Below, piece after piece: positions 20,597-32,333 of a stretch of 64,000 nucleotides of DNA. A program made the position numbers and the translations under genes. The notes beneath the pieces are model-generated. The model was not told the origin of the DNA and ran no database searches. It saw only the letters and a list, made by a program, of their open reading frames with translations. Within the stretch, counting starts at the first letter, position 1. Every line of letters starts with the position of its first letter. This stretch comes from Axinella damicornis (lineage: Eukaryota > Porifera > Demospongiae > Axinellida > Axinellidae): NCBI GenBank assembly GCA_963931865.1, contig OZ007506.1:12648110-12712109 (forward strand), in the 5' to 3' direction.

Positions 20597-20690
20597 CAGA
20601 GCCGGCGGAAGCAATTTGGGATCGGTAGGGCAAAATGTTCACTGCCGAAGGCGGTGTGTAGAGGCGCGTAGCACTGATCTGTATTCTCGC
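20597..20690. mobile_element. Truncated MITE with CAGAGCCGGCGGAAGC end
   Basis: The left end and about 90 bp of a MITE that is full-length in unit 2 (53840-54747). Here and at 25871-25964 it stops at CTCGCG and runs directly into flanking DNA. Confidence 0.55.
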
Positions 20691-21546
20691 GATCTGTATG
20701 CTCCTGCAACTTTACTGTGTTGCACACATGCATGCTCCTATCAACTAGCAACGTGCAATTTTGGAGCTCTGTTTGTATAGAAGTGCTGGGCCATAATACC
20801 AGTGGTATACGTAGCTGGCCTGTGGGGGTCGAGATCAACGTTACAATGGATTACATCATACGAACTTGTCTATCAGTTAATTAACCTCTACATTATAAAC
20901 TGTCTACTAATGTGAAACATCAGCAAAGATAGGATGCTAGATTCGAAACATTCATTCTCTGGTAAAAAAAAAAAATTATTAGCAAAGTACGCCAGAACTC
21001 TGATGTTGTCATCCCGCAAGTATGATACTGTTTTTGAAAAACACTATCTACGTATGATGCTAGATGGCTGTCATAACACTACAGAATTGACCTTTCTTAG
21101 CAAAGTACACCAGAACTCTGATGTTCTCAACCCAAAAGATTTGTACTGTACGTATATGAAAAACACTGCAGATAATTATGATAATAAGTAAACTCACTGT
21201 TAGAGCAAACGTGATGCCTCCGTCCTTACTCACACTTCGTGGGGACTTCTATTGCATCCGCAAGCTCATGCTGACAGCTGGCCTCATTCCCAGGCTACTT
21301 GCATGCAGGCAGCTACGTAGCTTACGGCTCACTCTAATCACTTAACACACATGTTACATGCATGCCATTGTATACTGCCAATGACAGCAATGGCAGCCAA
21401 TAGGAGACAAAGGCACTCGTAACTTCACCACCAAGGTTAGTTTCAGTACATCAAGTGTCAGTACACAACAGCAATCGCAACATGGCACTGTGCCTTCTAC
21501 CAGGAGTTTAACAATCAATGGTGGACTCTGATAAGCACCCACTATA

Positions 21547-21658
21547 TAGCCTCGTTCCCTGGCCTCCGTCCAGATTTTATCTCGCAGCCATGTAGAAAAC
21601 CCCGATTTTCTCCACGGCTGCAGGTTAAAATCTGGGCGGAGGCCTGGGAACAAGGCTA
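21547..21658. mobile_element. Foldback element with inner arms CTCCGTCCAGATTTTA
   Basis: Nearly the whole 112 bp is one palindrome. TAGCCTCGTTCCCTGG continues as CCTCCGTCCAGATTTTA and an inner CGCAGCC..GAAAA hairpin. Copies at 26823-26934 and 55690-55801 match. Confidence 0.75.
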
Positions 21659-21730
21659 CTATACACCCCAAGACATAGACAGCAATTTGCAATGTGTATA
21701 ATTGTTCTGTTTCTCTTGGCCCGCTTTCAG

Positions 21731-21781
21731 AAACATGACACCCCACTTCTTTTTCACCTCGGCAAAGACCCGTCTGAGCAG
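21731..21781 (+). CDS. GALNS-like sulfatase exon C, block B copy 1
   Basis: A 51-bp exon in phase 0 at both ends, after CGCTTTCAG and before CAG/GTGAGC, encoding KHDTPLLFHLGKDPSEQ. PLLFHLGKDP is the conserved PLIFHLGRDPGE segment of GALNS, before the C-terminal helix. It joins exon B (…NLDPPE) and exon D (HPLN…) in frame. The same exon occurs at 27007-27057 in this unit. Both are symmetric, so one, the other or both could be included without a frameshift. Confidence 0.7.
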
Positions 21782-22740
21782 GTGAGCTGACCATGTACAG
21801 TATAGTGACTTGACCATAAGACATTCCCCCTACGTACAACTCATTATTAACTGTCTCCATAACTATGTACGATGGCAAACATACGTAACCTACGGCCAAC
21901 TCTTTGGGCAATTTTCACGACTGCTGACAATGGTCCACAGAAAGAAGAAGCTACACGATTTACACCAGTGAGCCATTGTTTGTTTGGATTCTCTCAACTG
22001 ATGCTACCACATAATAATTATTTGTGTGTGTTGTAGGTCACAAGTCCTCTGTCTCAGGTGTTTAATAAAAGCGTGTTTCACTTTTACTTCCAAGCCCATT
22101 CAGCCAATGGCTAATCTCCCAAGGGGAGGAGGGGTAAAAAAAAACTTGACCAGCGAAACAACTGGTGGGATCATTTGGTATGTACCTGGCATTGAATTCT
22201 GAACAGTCCACACACAAGCTAAATTCATCTTTGTCTGTGACTGAAGTTCACCAGGTCTTCATACATCAAAGGCATGATCAGATCTGGCAGATGCCCATCC
22301 TAGCCTTGTTCACAGGCAACTTCTCCCTTCTCTTTCATAGCCTGTGAATGAGGTTATGTCGGTCTACACCACAATGTTGACGGTATTTTGGCCGTTCATG
22401 CATGAGCAGTATCATTCTCATTGAGCTTTATGATGATCATGTCATCCTTTTCATCAATACAAATTACACTCCTGGTATGGGAAATATTGTGCAGTGTAGA
22501 TAATATTGAGTGATAGGAATGACGTGCAGAGATCCTGGCTACACTGTTGTGATCGCTATCATGCAGTGACCCAACCGTACAATTTTGGTGCTGAAACTCA
22601 CCTTGGTGGTAGAGATACAAACGCTTTTGTCGTACTGTTGTCTGCCATTGCCCGATCGCTCTCTTCGACTTTCACTGCCACAAAGATTCTTACCACATAG
22701 CCGTGATCACTGTCATTGACTGATGCTTACACGCCGAAAC

Positions 22741-22940
22741 NNNNNNNNNNNNNNNNNNNNNNNNNNNNNNNNNNNNNNNNNNNNNNNNNNNNNNNNNNNN
22801 NNNNNNNNNNNNNNNNNNNNNNNNNNNNNNNNNNNNNNNNNNNNNNNNNNNNNNNNNNNNNNNNNNNNNNNNNNNNNNNNNNNNNNNNNNNNNNNNNNNN
22901 NNNNNNNNNNNNNNNNNNNNNNNNNNNNNNNNNNNNNNNN
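22741..22940. other. Assembly gap (200 N)
   Basis: A round-number run of N, so its true length is unknown. It interrupts the end of block B copy 1, and the sequence beyond it does not continue that block. The order and number of block B copies in unit 1 depend on this gap. Confidence 0.99.
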
Positions 22941-23540
22941 CCCCCCCCTTGGAATCTCTTTGCCACCCCCTTGGCATTTTCACATTCCCTATTATACAGT
23001 ACTGTGAAAAGAAATAGGCAATGGCACAAGCCATTCAGATTACAGTTCTTGGAACGTGCATATGTAGGTCTGTTTTGGTTAGTAATAAAATGTGATTTTT
23101 GCCCCTCAAATTGCATCAGAATCAATCTCAGAGGATCTAAATTCCAATTTTTTTTTTCTGGGGGAGACCCCCAGACTCCCTTTAGTAACACATCCCACCT
23201 TTGTCCCTTCCCTCCCTCCCTCCCCCCATTCCTTTTATTAAGTGTTAGTTTTATGAAAATAAATAAGCAAGGTCCAAGCTAGCAGTTAAACAGCAGCTAC
23301 TTTCATACTGTATGTGTACATGTGTTTTGATTGTGAATTTTGACCCTAAATTGTGTCAGAATCAATCTCAGAGGATCTAAATTCCAAAACTTTTCTGGGG
23401 GAGGCCCCCCAGACCCCCCCCCCCACCCCCCCCCCCCCCCCCCCCTTAAAAGTGTAGTAACACATGCCCCCCCCCAAAGTTCATCGAAGCCTAGTTTCGC
23501 CCCCTCTTGGGAAAATTTCTAAATGAAAGCCTGCATTCCA
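22941..23540. other. Transposon-like debris between the two block B copies
   Basis: Two related segments (about 23085-23200 and 23330-23500) share AATCAATCTCAGAGGATCTA and a CTGGGGGAG-C-run motif, as seen in degraded DNA-transposon interiors. There are long C runs at 22941-22948 and 23413-23445. No gene. Confidence 0.5.
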
Positions 23541-23933
23541 GGCTTGCTTCAGCCACTATAGCTGTCCCATTCCCCTGGCTTGCATCAGCCACCTGTCCCT
23601 AAATATTCCCTGGCTTGCTCAATCAGAAGGCATTTTGTCCCTTATTTGATCTGCTACAACAAGCATTAACTAATTTTCAGTGACCGGGTGATGTAATTCT
23701 TGTCTATACCAGAGAGTTAGATCACAACCGGAATTGGAGACAGCTGACTGATCTCAATAAGCTCTTATGTAGTGATACTGTATTGCACTTTGTAGTGTGC
23801 ATATCTGTCTGAGTATATGGTTTCCGCAAGAATTGGTATGACGTTCCACTGAGTTTGTATGCTCTCCTTTAACCATCCACAAGTTTTCACAGGCTATCTG
23901 TTTGACCTATGACCTGTACCTCATATAATCAGT

Positions 23934-24329
23934 TAGTCTCGTTCCCAGACCCCGAACGCGCACGCGCGAAAAAGGGGTCTGGGGACAATGCTACAGTCAG
24001 CTTGACCCTATGACGTTGATGTCTGGAATGTGGGATGACCAATCAGAGTTTAGCTAGAGCAATAAATTGCTTCACAGTTTCCGTGTCGGCTAAGTAGACT
24101 TGGTAGATACAGCCCAGAACGACGCGAAGAGGAATGCTGCCTTCGTTAGTACAAAGAATATCTCTCACCACTTTACTGGGCATCATCAAACATGTCGAAT
24201 TTGCAATTTTCATCTGGAATCTACTGATTACGTCATCGTGGTCACGCCCCTCGAAGGTCAGGCAGCATGTAGCATTGTCCCCAGACCCCTTTTTCGCACG
24301 TGCGCGTTTGGGGTCTGGGAACGAGGCTA
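23934..24329. mobile_element. 396-bp foldback element with palindromic 60-bp ends and 9-bp duplication
   Basis: Both ends are 60 bp (23934-23993 and 24270-24329), inverted relative to each other, and each is itself a small palindrome (TAGTCTCGTTCCCAG…CTGGGGACAATGCTA). The insertion is flanked by ATAATCAGT on both sides. Block B copy 1 and unit 2 show the single-copy empty site. The 276 bp between the ends contains a CCAAT motif and an open frame from 24100 with no known domain. Confidence 0.8.
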
Positions 24330-24720
24330 ATAATCAGTGTAGGTGGTAGCTTTAAATTGACCTCTAACTAGGAAGTACATAGGTACAAACTAGTGGAGTG
24401 TCTGATGTCACCTCTAGCCCTAGTTGTGCCATATAAGTAGCAACCTTTAGTTTCATGCCCAGACAATACTCATGATTACCAGCTGTTTGTATTACCATTT
24501 ATGGAAGAAGGGCAACTGCCAGGTTAGAAGCAATCTTGGTATGACCTCACCTGTGGTAAAACTTGGTTATCAAAGAACATGGTAGTGATAGCCAAGGAAA
24601 TTGCATACTAGCAGGAAAGCGGCCAAAGAAGCTACAACCCCCCAAACCAAGCATGCAGACAGAATCGCGTGCACCCTGTCTGACAGTGGCTTGAGCAATC
24701 TATTGTACCCCCCACTATTA

Positions 24721-25240
24721 CAGGCCCGTAGCAAGCTATTTTTGAGTGGTACGGTCACTGCCGACGGCAGTGCATAGAGGCGTGTAGTGGTGATATAGTC
24801 CACGTGAAGCGCAGAAAAAATTTTTCACCTTCGCTTTTTCAGCTATCTGGATTGGCTCTCGTAGCACCTTCGTGCTTTGCACTACACTGCCACTCACGTG
24901 CTGCCACTTCTAAACTTTCTGTTTTTCAATTCCGTGACTGCCTCACTCTCAGCGTGGCTAGTACACCATCGCCATCTGCCACTCAAACTCGTGTGTAAGG
25001 CGGCGCGCATTAGTCCTGTCTCCATTCCGTGTGTTGGTCTCGTCTCTAGCCCCTGAATATTGAGTTTCGAGTGTTGTGGACTGGTGAAAGCATGAGAAAA
25101 GTCACTACTGCACTTCGATGACTTTCTCTGCCATGCTGTAAAGCACTGATGGAAGCCTACAAGGAAATTTTTTCTTCTTGTTCGTGTGATAAAGCGGTCC
25201 TGCCAAAACCGGACCGGCCGGACCGCTTGCTACGGCCATG
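24721..25240. mobile_element. MITE with CAGGCCCGTAGCAAGC-type ends, block B copy 2
   Basis: The longer version of 19540-19964, including a segment around 24900-24990 with TGACTGCCTCACTCTCAGCG. It has inverted ends and no coding capacity. Confidence 0.65.
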
Positions 25241-26822
25241 GATGTATTACATTTAATTGATCTGGGTTGCCATGCTTCCACGCTCACAAGCTGTCCTCCC
25301 ACACGACCTTATTCCAAATTCCAGGTTTCAATTGCTATGACAACAACAACCCCTTGTACCCACTGATCACCATGCAGATAGACTGCATACCAGATTTGAA
25401 GTATATAGGATGTATAGTGTCCGAGTTACAGCCTCTCAAACTTCCCTATTGAGGCCCATGCATACAAATGTAAGGAGCCTCCAGAAAGATTTTGTATGGG
25501 CTTCAATGGGAAAATTTTGGGAGGCCATAACTCAGACACTATACATCCTATTTAATTGAAATCTGGGATGAAGCCTATCGGCATGGTGACCAATGGGTAC
25601 AAGGGTTTTTTGTTGTAATAGCAACAGAACCTGGAATTTCATTTTTGTGGAGTAAGGTCTGTTCCCACAGTCAGGCTGCTTCATTATGAATAAGGTCTTC
25701 CTACTTCAAATGATCTTTCCAAGTATACACAGGGACAAGCCACTTGTCCATAAATACACATTATTTATCTGTTGAGATAGTGATAATCATTTCTGTTGAG
25801 CATGTGAAGCCTGTCAAGTGCCTGTGGAAATCAACCCTCCAGGACAATTGTATGTACACACACACACCATCAGAGCCGGCGGAAGCAATTTGGGATCGGT
25901 AGGGCAAAATGTTCACTGCCGAAGGCGGTGTGTAGAGGCGCGTAGCACTGATCTGTATTCTCGCGATCTGTATGCTCCTGCAACTTTACTGTGGTGCACA
26001 CATGCATGCTCCTATCAACTAGCAACGTGCAATTTTGGAGCTCTGTTTGTATAGAAGTGCTGGGCCATAATACCAGTGGTATACGTAGCTGGCCTGTGGG
26101 GGTCGAGATCAACGTTACAATGGATTACATCATACGAACTTGTCTATCAGTTAATTAACCTCTACATTATAAACTGTCTACTAATGTGAAACATCAGCAA
26201 AGATAGGATGCTAGATTCGAAACATTCATTCTCTGGTAAAAAAAAAAAATTATTAGCAAAGTACGCCAGAACTCTGATGTTGTCATCCCGCAAGAATGAT
26301 ACTGTTTTTGAAAAACACTCTATCTACGTATGATGCTAGATGGCTGTCATAACACTACAGAATTGACCTTTCTTAGCAAAGTACACCAGAACTCTGATGT
26401 TCTCAACCCAAAAGATTTGTACTGTACGTATATGAAAAACACTGCAGATAATTATGATAATAAGTAAACTCACTGTTAGAGCAAACGTGATGCCTCCGTC
26501 CTCACTCACACTTCGTGAGGACTTCTATTGCATCCACCAGCTCATGCTGACAGCTGGCCTCATTCCCAGGCTACTTGCATGCAGGCAGCTACGTAGCTTA
26601 CGGCTCACTCTAATCACTTAACACACATGTTACATGCATGCCATTGTATACTGCCAATGACAGCAATGGCAGCCAATAGGAGACAAAGGCACTCATAACT
26701 TCACCACCAAGGTTAGTTTCAGTGCATCAAGTGTCAGTACACAACAGCAATCGCAACATGGCACTGTGCCTTCTACCAGGAGTTTAACAATCAATGGTAG
26801 ACTCTGATAAGCACCCACTATA

Positions 26823-26934
26823 TAGCCTCGTTCCCTGGCCTCCGTCCAGATTTTATCTTGCAGCCATGTAGAAAACCCCGATTTTCTCCACGGCTGCAGG
26901 TTAAAATCTGGGCGGAGGCCTGGGAACAAGGCTA
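26823..26934. mobile_element. Foldback element, block B copy 2
   Basis: Same element as 21547-21658, at the corresponding place. Confidence 0.75.
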
Positions 26935-27006
26935 CTATACACCCCAAGACATAGACAGCAATTTGCAATGTGTATAATTGTTCTGTTTCTCTTGGCCCGC
27001 TTTCAG

Positions 27007-27057
27007 AAACATGACCCCCCACTTCTTTTTCACCTCGGCAAAGACCCGTCTGAGCAG
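27007..27057 (+). CDS. GALNS-like sulfatase exon C, block B copy 2
   Basis: Identical in length and phase to the exon at 21731, encoding KHDPPLLFHLGKDPSEQ (Thr to Pro at position 4). The acceptor CTTTCAG and donor CAG/GTGAGC are intact. It would splice to exon D of unit 2 at 37323, across a 10.3-kb intron that contains the unit boundary. Confidence 0.7.
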
Positions 27058-29154
27058 GTGAGCTGACCATGTACAGTATAGTGACTTGACCATAAGACAT
27101 TCCCCCTACGTACAACTCATTATTAACTGTCTCCATAACTACGTACGATGGCAAACATACGTAACTTACGGCCAGCTCTTTGGGCAGTTTTCATGACTGC
27201 TGACAATGGTCCACAGAAAGAAGAAGCTACACGATTTACACCAGTGAGCCATTGTTTGTTTGGGTTCTCTCAACTGATGCTACCACATAATGATTATTTG
27301 TGTGTGTTGTAGGTCACAAGTCCTCTGTCTCAGGTGTTTAATAAAAGCGTGTTTCACTTTTACTTCCAAGCCCTTTCAGCCAATGGCTAATCTCCCAAGG
27401 GGAGGAGGGGTAATAAAAACTTTACCAGTGAAACAACCGGTGAGATCATTTGGTGTGTACCTGGCATTGAATTCTGTGAACAGTCCACACACTAGCTAAA
27501 TTCTGTGACTGAAGTTCACCAGGTCTTCATACATCAAAGGCATGATCAGTACTGGCAGTATTTTGGCAGATGCCCTTCCTAGCCTCATTCACAGGCAATT
27601 TCTCCCTTCTCTTGCACAGCCTGCATGTGAATGAGGTTATGTTGGTCTACACCACAATGTTGACGGTATTTTGGCCGTTCATGCATGAGCAGTATCATTC
27701 TCATTATGATGGTCACGTCATCCTTTTCATCAATACAATTACACTCCTGGTATGGGAAATATTGTGCTGTGTAGATAAATTTGAGTGATAGGAATGACGT
27801 GCAGGGATCCTGGCTACACTGTTGTGATCGCTATCATGCAGTGACCCAACCGTACAATTTTGGTGCTGAAACTCGCCTTGGTGGTAGAGATACAAATGCT
27901 TTTGTCGTACTGTTGGCTGCCGTTGCCCGATCGCTCTCTTCGACTTTCATTGCCACAAAGATTCTTACCACATAGCCGTGATCGCTGTCGTTGACTGACG
28001 CTTACACGCTGAAACTCACTGTGCTGGTACAGTTGTGAGTGCTGTAACAATTTCTTGTCTTCCCTTTGGCTGCCATTTCCAACTCAATCGACTGAGCGTG
28101 GTCATCATGTGACATATGCGTTAATTGGAACGAGCTGCAAGACTGCGCTTGCTCTACCATTTGCTGGTGAGCCATGTTTGCAGCAGGTCTGGGAAGAATT
28201 CATATAGTTCGTATCCATGCACCGTCAGTTGTCACATCCAGTTAACGTTGGCTGCAGAAGGATTCAAATTCCTGGCTTGATTGTGTGTGCATCAGTCTGT
28301 GCACGAGGCTTGTCTAAGGCTTTGATGACCACCGATGCATGTCTTCAACAGCACAAGAAACATGGATGGTGTTTTTGAAGAGTTCAGCTACAGAAAGTGG
28401 GCACAATACACCTTGTATTGGCTCGTGTTGACCCTGTGACCTCGTATGGAATGAGTGAGCGTTTGATCTCGGGCATTCACTCATATGCAAGTCACTTTCC
28501 ATTGAAACACATCTCTCATCTGGTGTGTCCACATACAGTATGTGTCTTTATAAAATTGCTGCCGAGATTCGGAAACCATTCAGATTTCCATTACCAACCA
28601 GAAAACCTAAACGTAGCTCCGGAAAACCCGTAAGCGAAACTGCACCATTTTCAAAAACTTAGTATGTTCAAAGCCAGCTCTCTTCAGCTGCATCTCCGAA
28701 GGAAAACTTCCGATTGTTGCAAGAAGCCTTCTTGTTTTTGGAAGAAGCCTTCCTGCTTGCGGTGAAGCTGTACCACAAACGCAAGTTGGAAAAACGTTCG
28801 AATCTAATTGGCATCAATTTTAAAGACGCATACCGTATTGCACTCTCATTTGTCCCCAATCAAGATACTGATTGGTTGGAAGTCATGTGGCTAAAGATTC
28901 AACGATTAGAGGATCGGGTTTACATATAGCAAGTGCTCAAATTGCTGGTAATTTGTTATTGGTACGTATCATGGACCGAATGTGATTTAATGCACCCATC
29001 CTCTATTGCCGTTGCTGCTTGTGTAATGATGTAATGAGTATATAGTCCAATTCATTACTCGTCGTCGGTACATCAATTATCAAAATTGATGTTACCATGG
29101 ATACCTACACTGGCTGGTAGCCACACATCCTCTCCTGTACTGAATTCAATTAGA
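27058..29154. other. Right end of unit 1, no recognised gene
   Basis: Contains the copy at about 27720-28150 of a dispersed repeat that is also at 22450-22740, 45830-46325 and 56590-56980. This repeat has two diverged tandem segments (GTGATCGCTATCATGCAGTG / GTGATCGCTGTCGTTGACTG). Open frames at 28397-28633 and 28714-28929 are conserved in unit 2 only in part; I recognise nothing. Confidence 0.45.
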
Positions 29155-29816
29155 ATTACTGTGGAATACTCACCCACGTAAGTACGTACTTGAAACCTGA
29201 GACTCCAGTGATTATTCCCAGAAGGCTTGTTCTATGGAAGCAGTAGTTTCTATGTTATGCATACTGTTGTAGAAACAGCTGAGGCATTCTCTTGCGTGAC
29301 GTCACTGAGTGTGTGGTATGGCTTGAATTACGTGGTGAGTGGCTGGCCATTTATCTTTAACTTCAAGACAGTAAGAAAGTGATTGAAGCAGTAATGCCTA
29401 AGTTTCATGAGCTTACAGTAGACAGTGATGGCATTGTGCCGGCAATGTGCAATGTACAAAGAGTTAACCCCCATGAAGACTTGTTTAATAATAGTCAGCT
29501 TAGATGAAATGGCCACACTCAGTACCTGGACAGGCTAGTGATCAGTATAATATTTGCCCTTAATCAAAGTTTTAATAGTGATACACATGTAATATTAGTC
29601 AACATGCTAATCACACTTAACTAAAGCAACACCTATATATAGCAATTCTAAATGCACAGAATGTGGTCCTCAATCCGATTGCTATTCAAACTAGAGTGTA
29701 TTCATGGAATCTTTACCCTGCGTTAGGCCTTGGTGAACTATGCTCGAGCATAATAGTATGGTGGAAGCATAAGAGCATATGCTGGCATAATAAAGAGCTG
29801 TTAAGAGTTATCATAA

Positions 29817-30492
29817 CAAGTAGCTTCGCTCACTTCGCTCGCTCAGCTACTTCCCCCTCGTTTGCCTACGTGAGTAATCAGGCACCGGACAGCTCTCTGT
29901 GCAGAGCTGCTGCTCCGGCCCAATTGCATCCGCTTCAAGCTGCTGCTCCCCGATTGCATCGATCCGCTTCGTGACTGCTGTTCCCCCTTTCCGTCCGCTT
30001 CAGCTGCTGCTCGCCGCTAGCTTGCGTCCGCTTCGGCTGCTCTTCCCCGATTTCAACAGCTCCCCAGTTGCGTGCGCTTCAGCTGCTGCTCCCCAATTGT
30101 GTCCGCTTCGACTACAGCTCCCCGATTGCGTGCGCTTCGGCTGCTGCTCCCCAATTTCAACAGCTCCCCAGTTGCGTGCGCTTCAGCTGCTGCTCCCCGA
30201 TTGTGTCCGCTTCGACTACAGCTCCCCGATTGCGTGCGCTTCGGCTGCTGCTCCCCGATTGCATGCACTTCGGCTGCTGCTCCCCGATTGCATCCGCTTA
30301 ATGCTTGTAGCCTCACCTGTTCTGGAAGATTCCAGCCCATGCCTAGTTCTTGAACGTTCTCCGCGGAGTTCGAGGTTCAATAAATTTAAGTACAAAGGTC
30401 GTGCGTCACTAGTCTAGTCCCGCCCCACGAACATCCCACTTCCGTCACTCACACAAACACACACACACACAGTTAAAATCTTAATATATTGA
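29817..30492 (-). mobile_element. Helitron-like element, unit 2 copy
   Basis: Same site as 1036-1775 in unit 1. The minisatellite has an extra internal duplication (the CAACAGCTCCCCAGTTGCGTG block occurs twice), and it lacks the 170-bp insertion of the unit 1 copy. Ends as described for unit 1. Confidence 0.6.
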
Positions 30493-30998
30493 TTGTAACC
30501 TTGCCAAGGTCTGACTTAGGTGGCACTTTCAGTTTGTGTGTGATAGAACAGCTATCTACAACTAGCCTAATTACTTCAGAAAAAGGGCTAGTCTTACTCC
30601 TACGTAGTTTGCCTAGTAGACCATGTGTGCTCATGAATGAACAACCGCAATGTAAACGATTCTTGAAGCATACCTAATTAATGCATTTTAAGAGCATTGG
30701 AGCATAGCATAATAGGACAATTTCTGAGCATAATTCGCCACTGGTCTCAGTGCAGTGCACATGCCATGGTTGGTGAAGTGCTATCACGTGGCTAGGCAGT
30801 ACCTGCATGTACAAACACAAACTCAACAAAGACATGAAGGGATTGTGTTTGTAAGAGTACAGGGAGGAGTGTTTAAGATTACATCAAGAGGGCATAATAT
30901 GAGTGTACTCTTCAGGGAGTGCTTAGGAATCATTTTCAATCTACGTAGTAAGGCTACCAGAACTTGAGTAGCTAGAGTTGCTACAGGATTTTAATCAA

Positions 30999-31040
<42 letters not shown>
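30999..31040 (+). repeat. G homopolymer (42), unit 2
   Basis: The longest G run in the window, followed by a duplicated GGGA-rich segment (31041-31145, with GGGTTGATGCAACAATAGG twice). Confidence 0.85.
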
Positions 31041-31041
<1 letters not shown>

Positions 31042-32333
31042 GGGAAGGGGGAGGGGATGAGGGGGGAAGGGGGGAAGGGGGAAGGGGGTTGATGCAACAA
31101 TAGGGAGGGGATGAGGGGGGAAGGGGGGAGGGGGGAGGGGGGTTGATGCAACAATAGGAATCTTTTTTGTAGTGCACTAGACTAAGTATGTAAACTACAT
31201 GGGCTGAAAAGTATGTTCAATACAATTCTTGTTATTGAACTTGCTACTTGGAAACGTAAAGCTGAGGAGTGCTGTCATGATCAGTTGCATCAATTTGAAT
31301 GTCTTCCCCATTTCTCAAAACCACGCCCACCGATTGAAATGCAACTCCCTTGATTGGAAGAGTCCAATGATGCTAAAGCATGCGTATCACCATTTTAGGC
31401 TTCATATGCAATTAGCATGATTATAGCCCCATTTACATAACTAGAAGTGCTCAGCACCGTGTGCTACTTGATATAGGTAGGCCTACCACTGATTATTAAT
31501 ATAGCATGCACGATGATAAAGCTAGGCCTACCGATCTCAGTGATGTCAGCATGCAGAATGAGATACCGTAAGTTGTGGCAGTAATGTTGGAAACAGGGTG
31601 TGGTCAAGTTGTATAATTTAAAACATGACTTTTACGTAGCTTTTCTCAGCCTCTCGAGTGGATCTCTGGTCTGTGAGTTATGTAGATGCTAGTATTCTCT
31701 GAATTCTGACACTTCTATCCTGAACTAAGCCTTCAACAAGGCCTTCACTGCTCAAACTGCTGATTTTTGTGTCCACAGACAGACAGACGGGACACAAACC
31801 GATCACTTAACCCCTGCTGCGTGCATGGGCACGGGTAATAAGGTGTTGTCTGTCTCATTTCACATGCCTCTCCGTTTCGACTTGGTGTGAATGACAATTT
31901 ACAAGCATGTACAATTACATTCTAATTGGCTATACAGCTGTGCAGTTTGTAGTGGTGTAATAATACTATGACAGCAGTTCCAATGATGTCATTATTTTGG
32001 GGCTGCATGCTATCAGTTACATCATTTTAGTTCCCCAAGGGACCAGGACCCACAGCAACTGTGTCTAGTGCTGATATGATATACATGCAGTGGAATCTGG
32101 ATTCAAAAGCAGATCTCTCTATGGGGTAGAACATATTTCAGGTGGTGGTACGTATGTATTGTGGTATTGTCATTCCCATGCTCCATTCAGTGATACTGTG
32201 TGTTAGTCTCATTATCATGCCTCCATTCTGTGATACTCTCATGCCTCCATTCCACTTTCTGTTGCGGGAAAGCTACTGTCCTGGAATATTGATAATGTGA
32301 ATTGGTCAAAGATGAAGTGAAGGTGAAAAGAAT

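Larger units (their letters stand above)
18766..22740 (+). repeat. Block B, first copy in unit 1 (ends at the gap)
   Basis: Almost identical to 23541-about 28000, and the same block once in unit 2 (51960-about 56900). It contains sulfatase exon C, two MITEs and a foldback element. It is cut by the run of N, so its right border is not seen. Confidence 0.85.
23541..28000 (+). repeat. Block B, second copy in unit 1
   Basis: It begins within remnants of the 30-bp minisatellite and repeats 18766-22740 with about 1-2% differences by eye. It carries one private insertion, the foldback element at 23934-24329. It then continues past the point where copy 1 is cut. Confidence 0.85.
339..29154 (+). repeat. 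Tandem array unit 1 (about 28.8 kb)
   Basis: The unit begins at ATTACTGTGGAATACTCACC and runs to the same motif at 29155. Gene order is sulfatase exon D, ankyrin gene (minus), divergent first exon, SRCR remnant, ankyrin 3' fragment, sulfatase exons A, B and C. It matches unit 2 along nearly its whole length with many small indels. It carries private insertions (a nested MITE at 9648-9871, a Helitron-like element at 11169-11662) and an internal duplication of its right third (18766-22740 and 23541-about 28000). Confidence 0.9.

Noticed and set aside
21905..21967. A frame with TTADNGPQKE resembling the sulfatase S/A-D-N-G motif, just after exon C
   Set aside because: In the family that motif comes before exon A, not after exon C. 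The context shows no acceptor in phase, and the unit copies have indels there. Probably chance, though a relic exon cannot be excluded.
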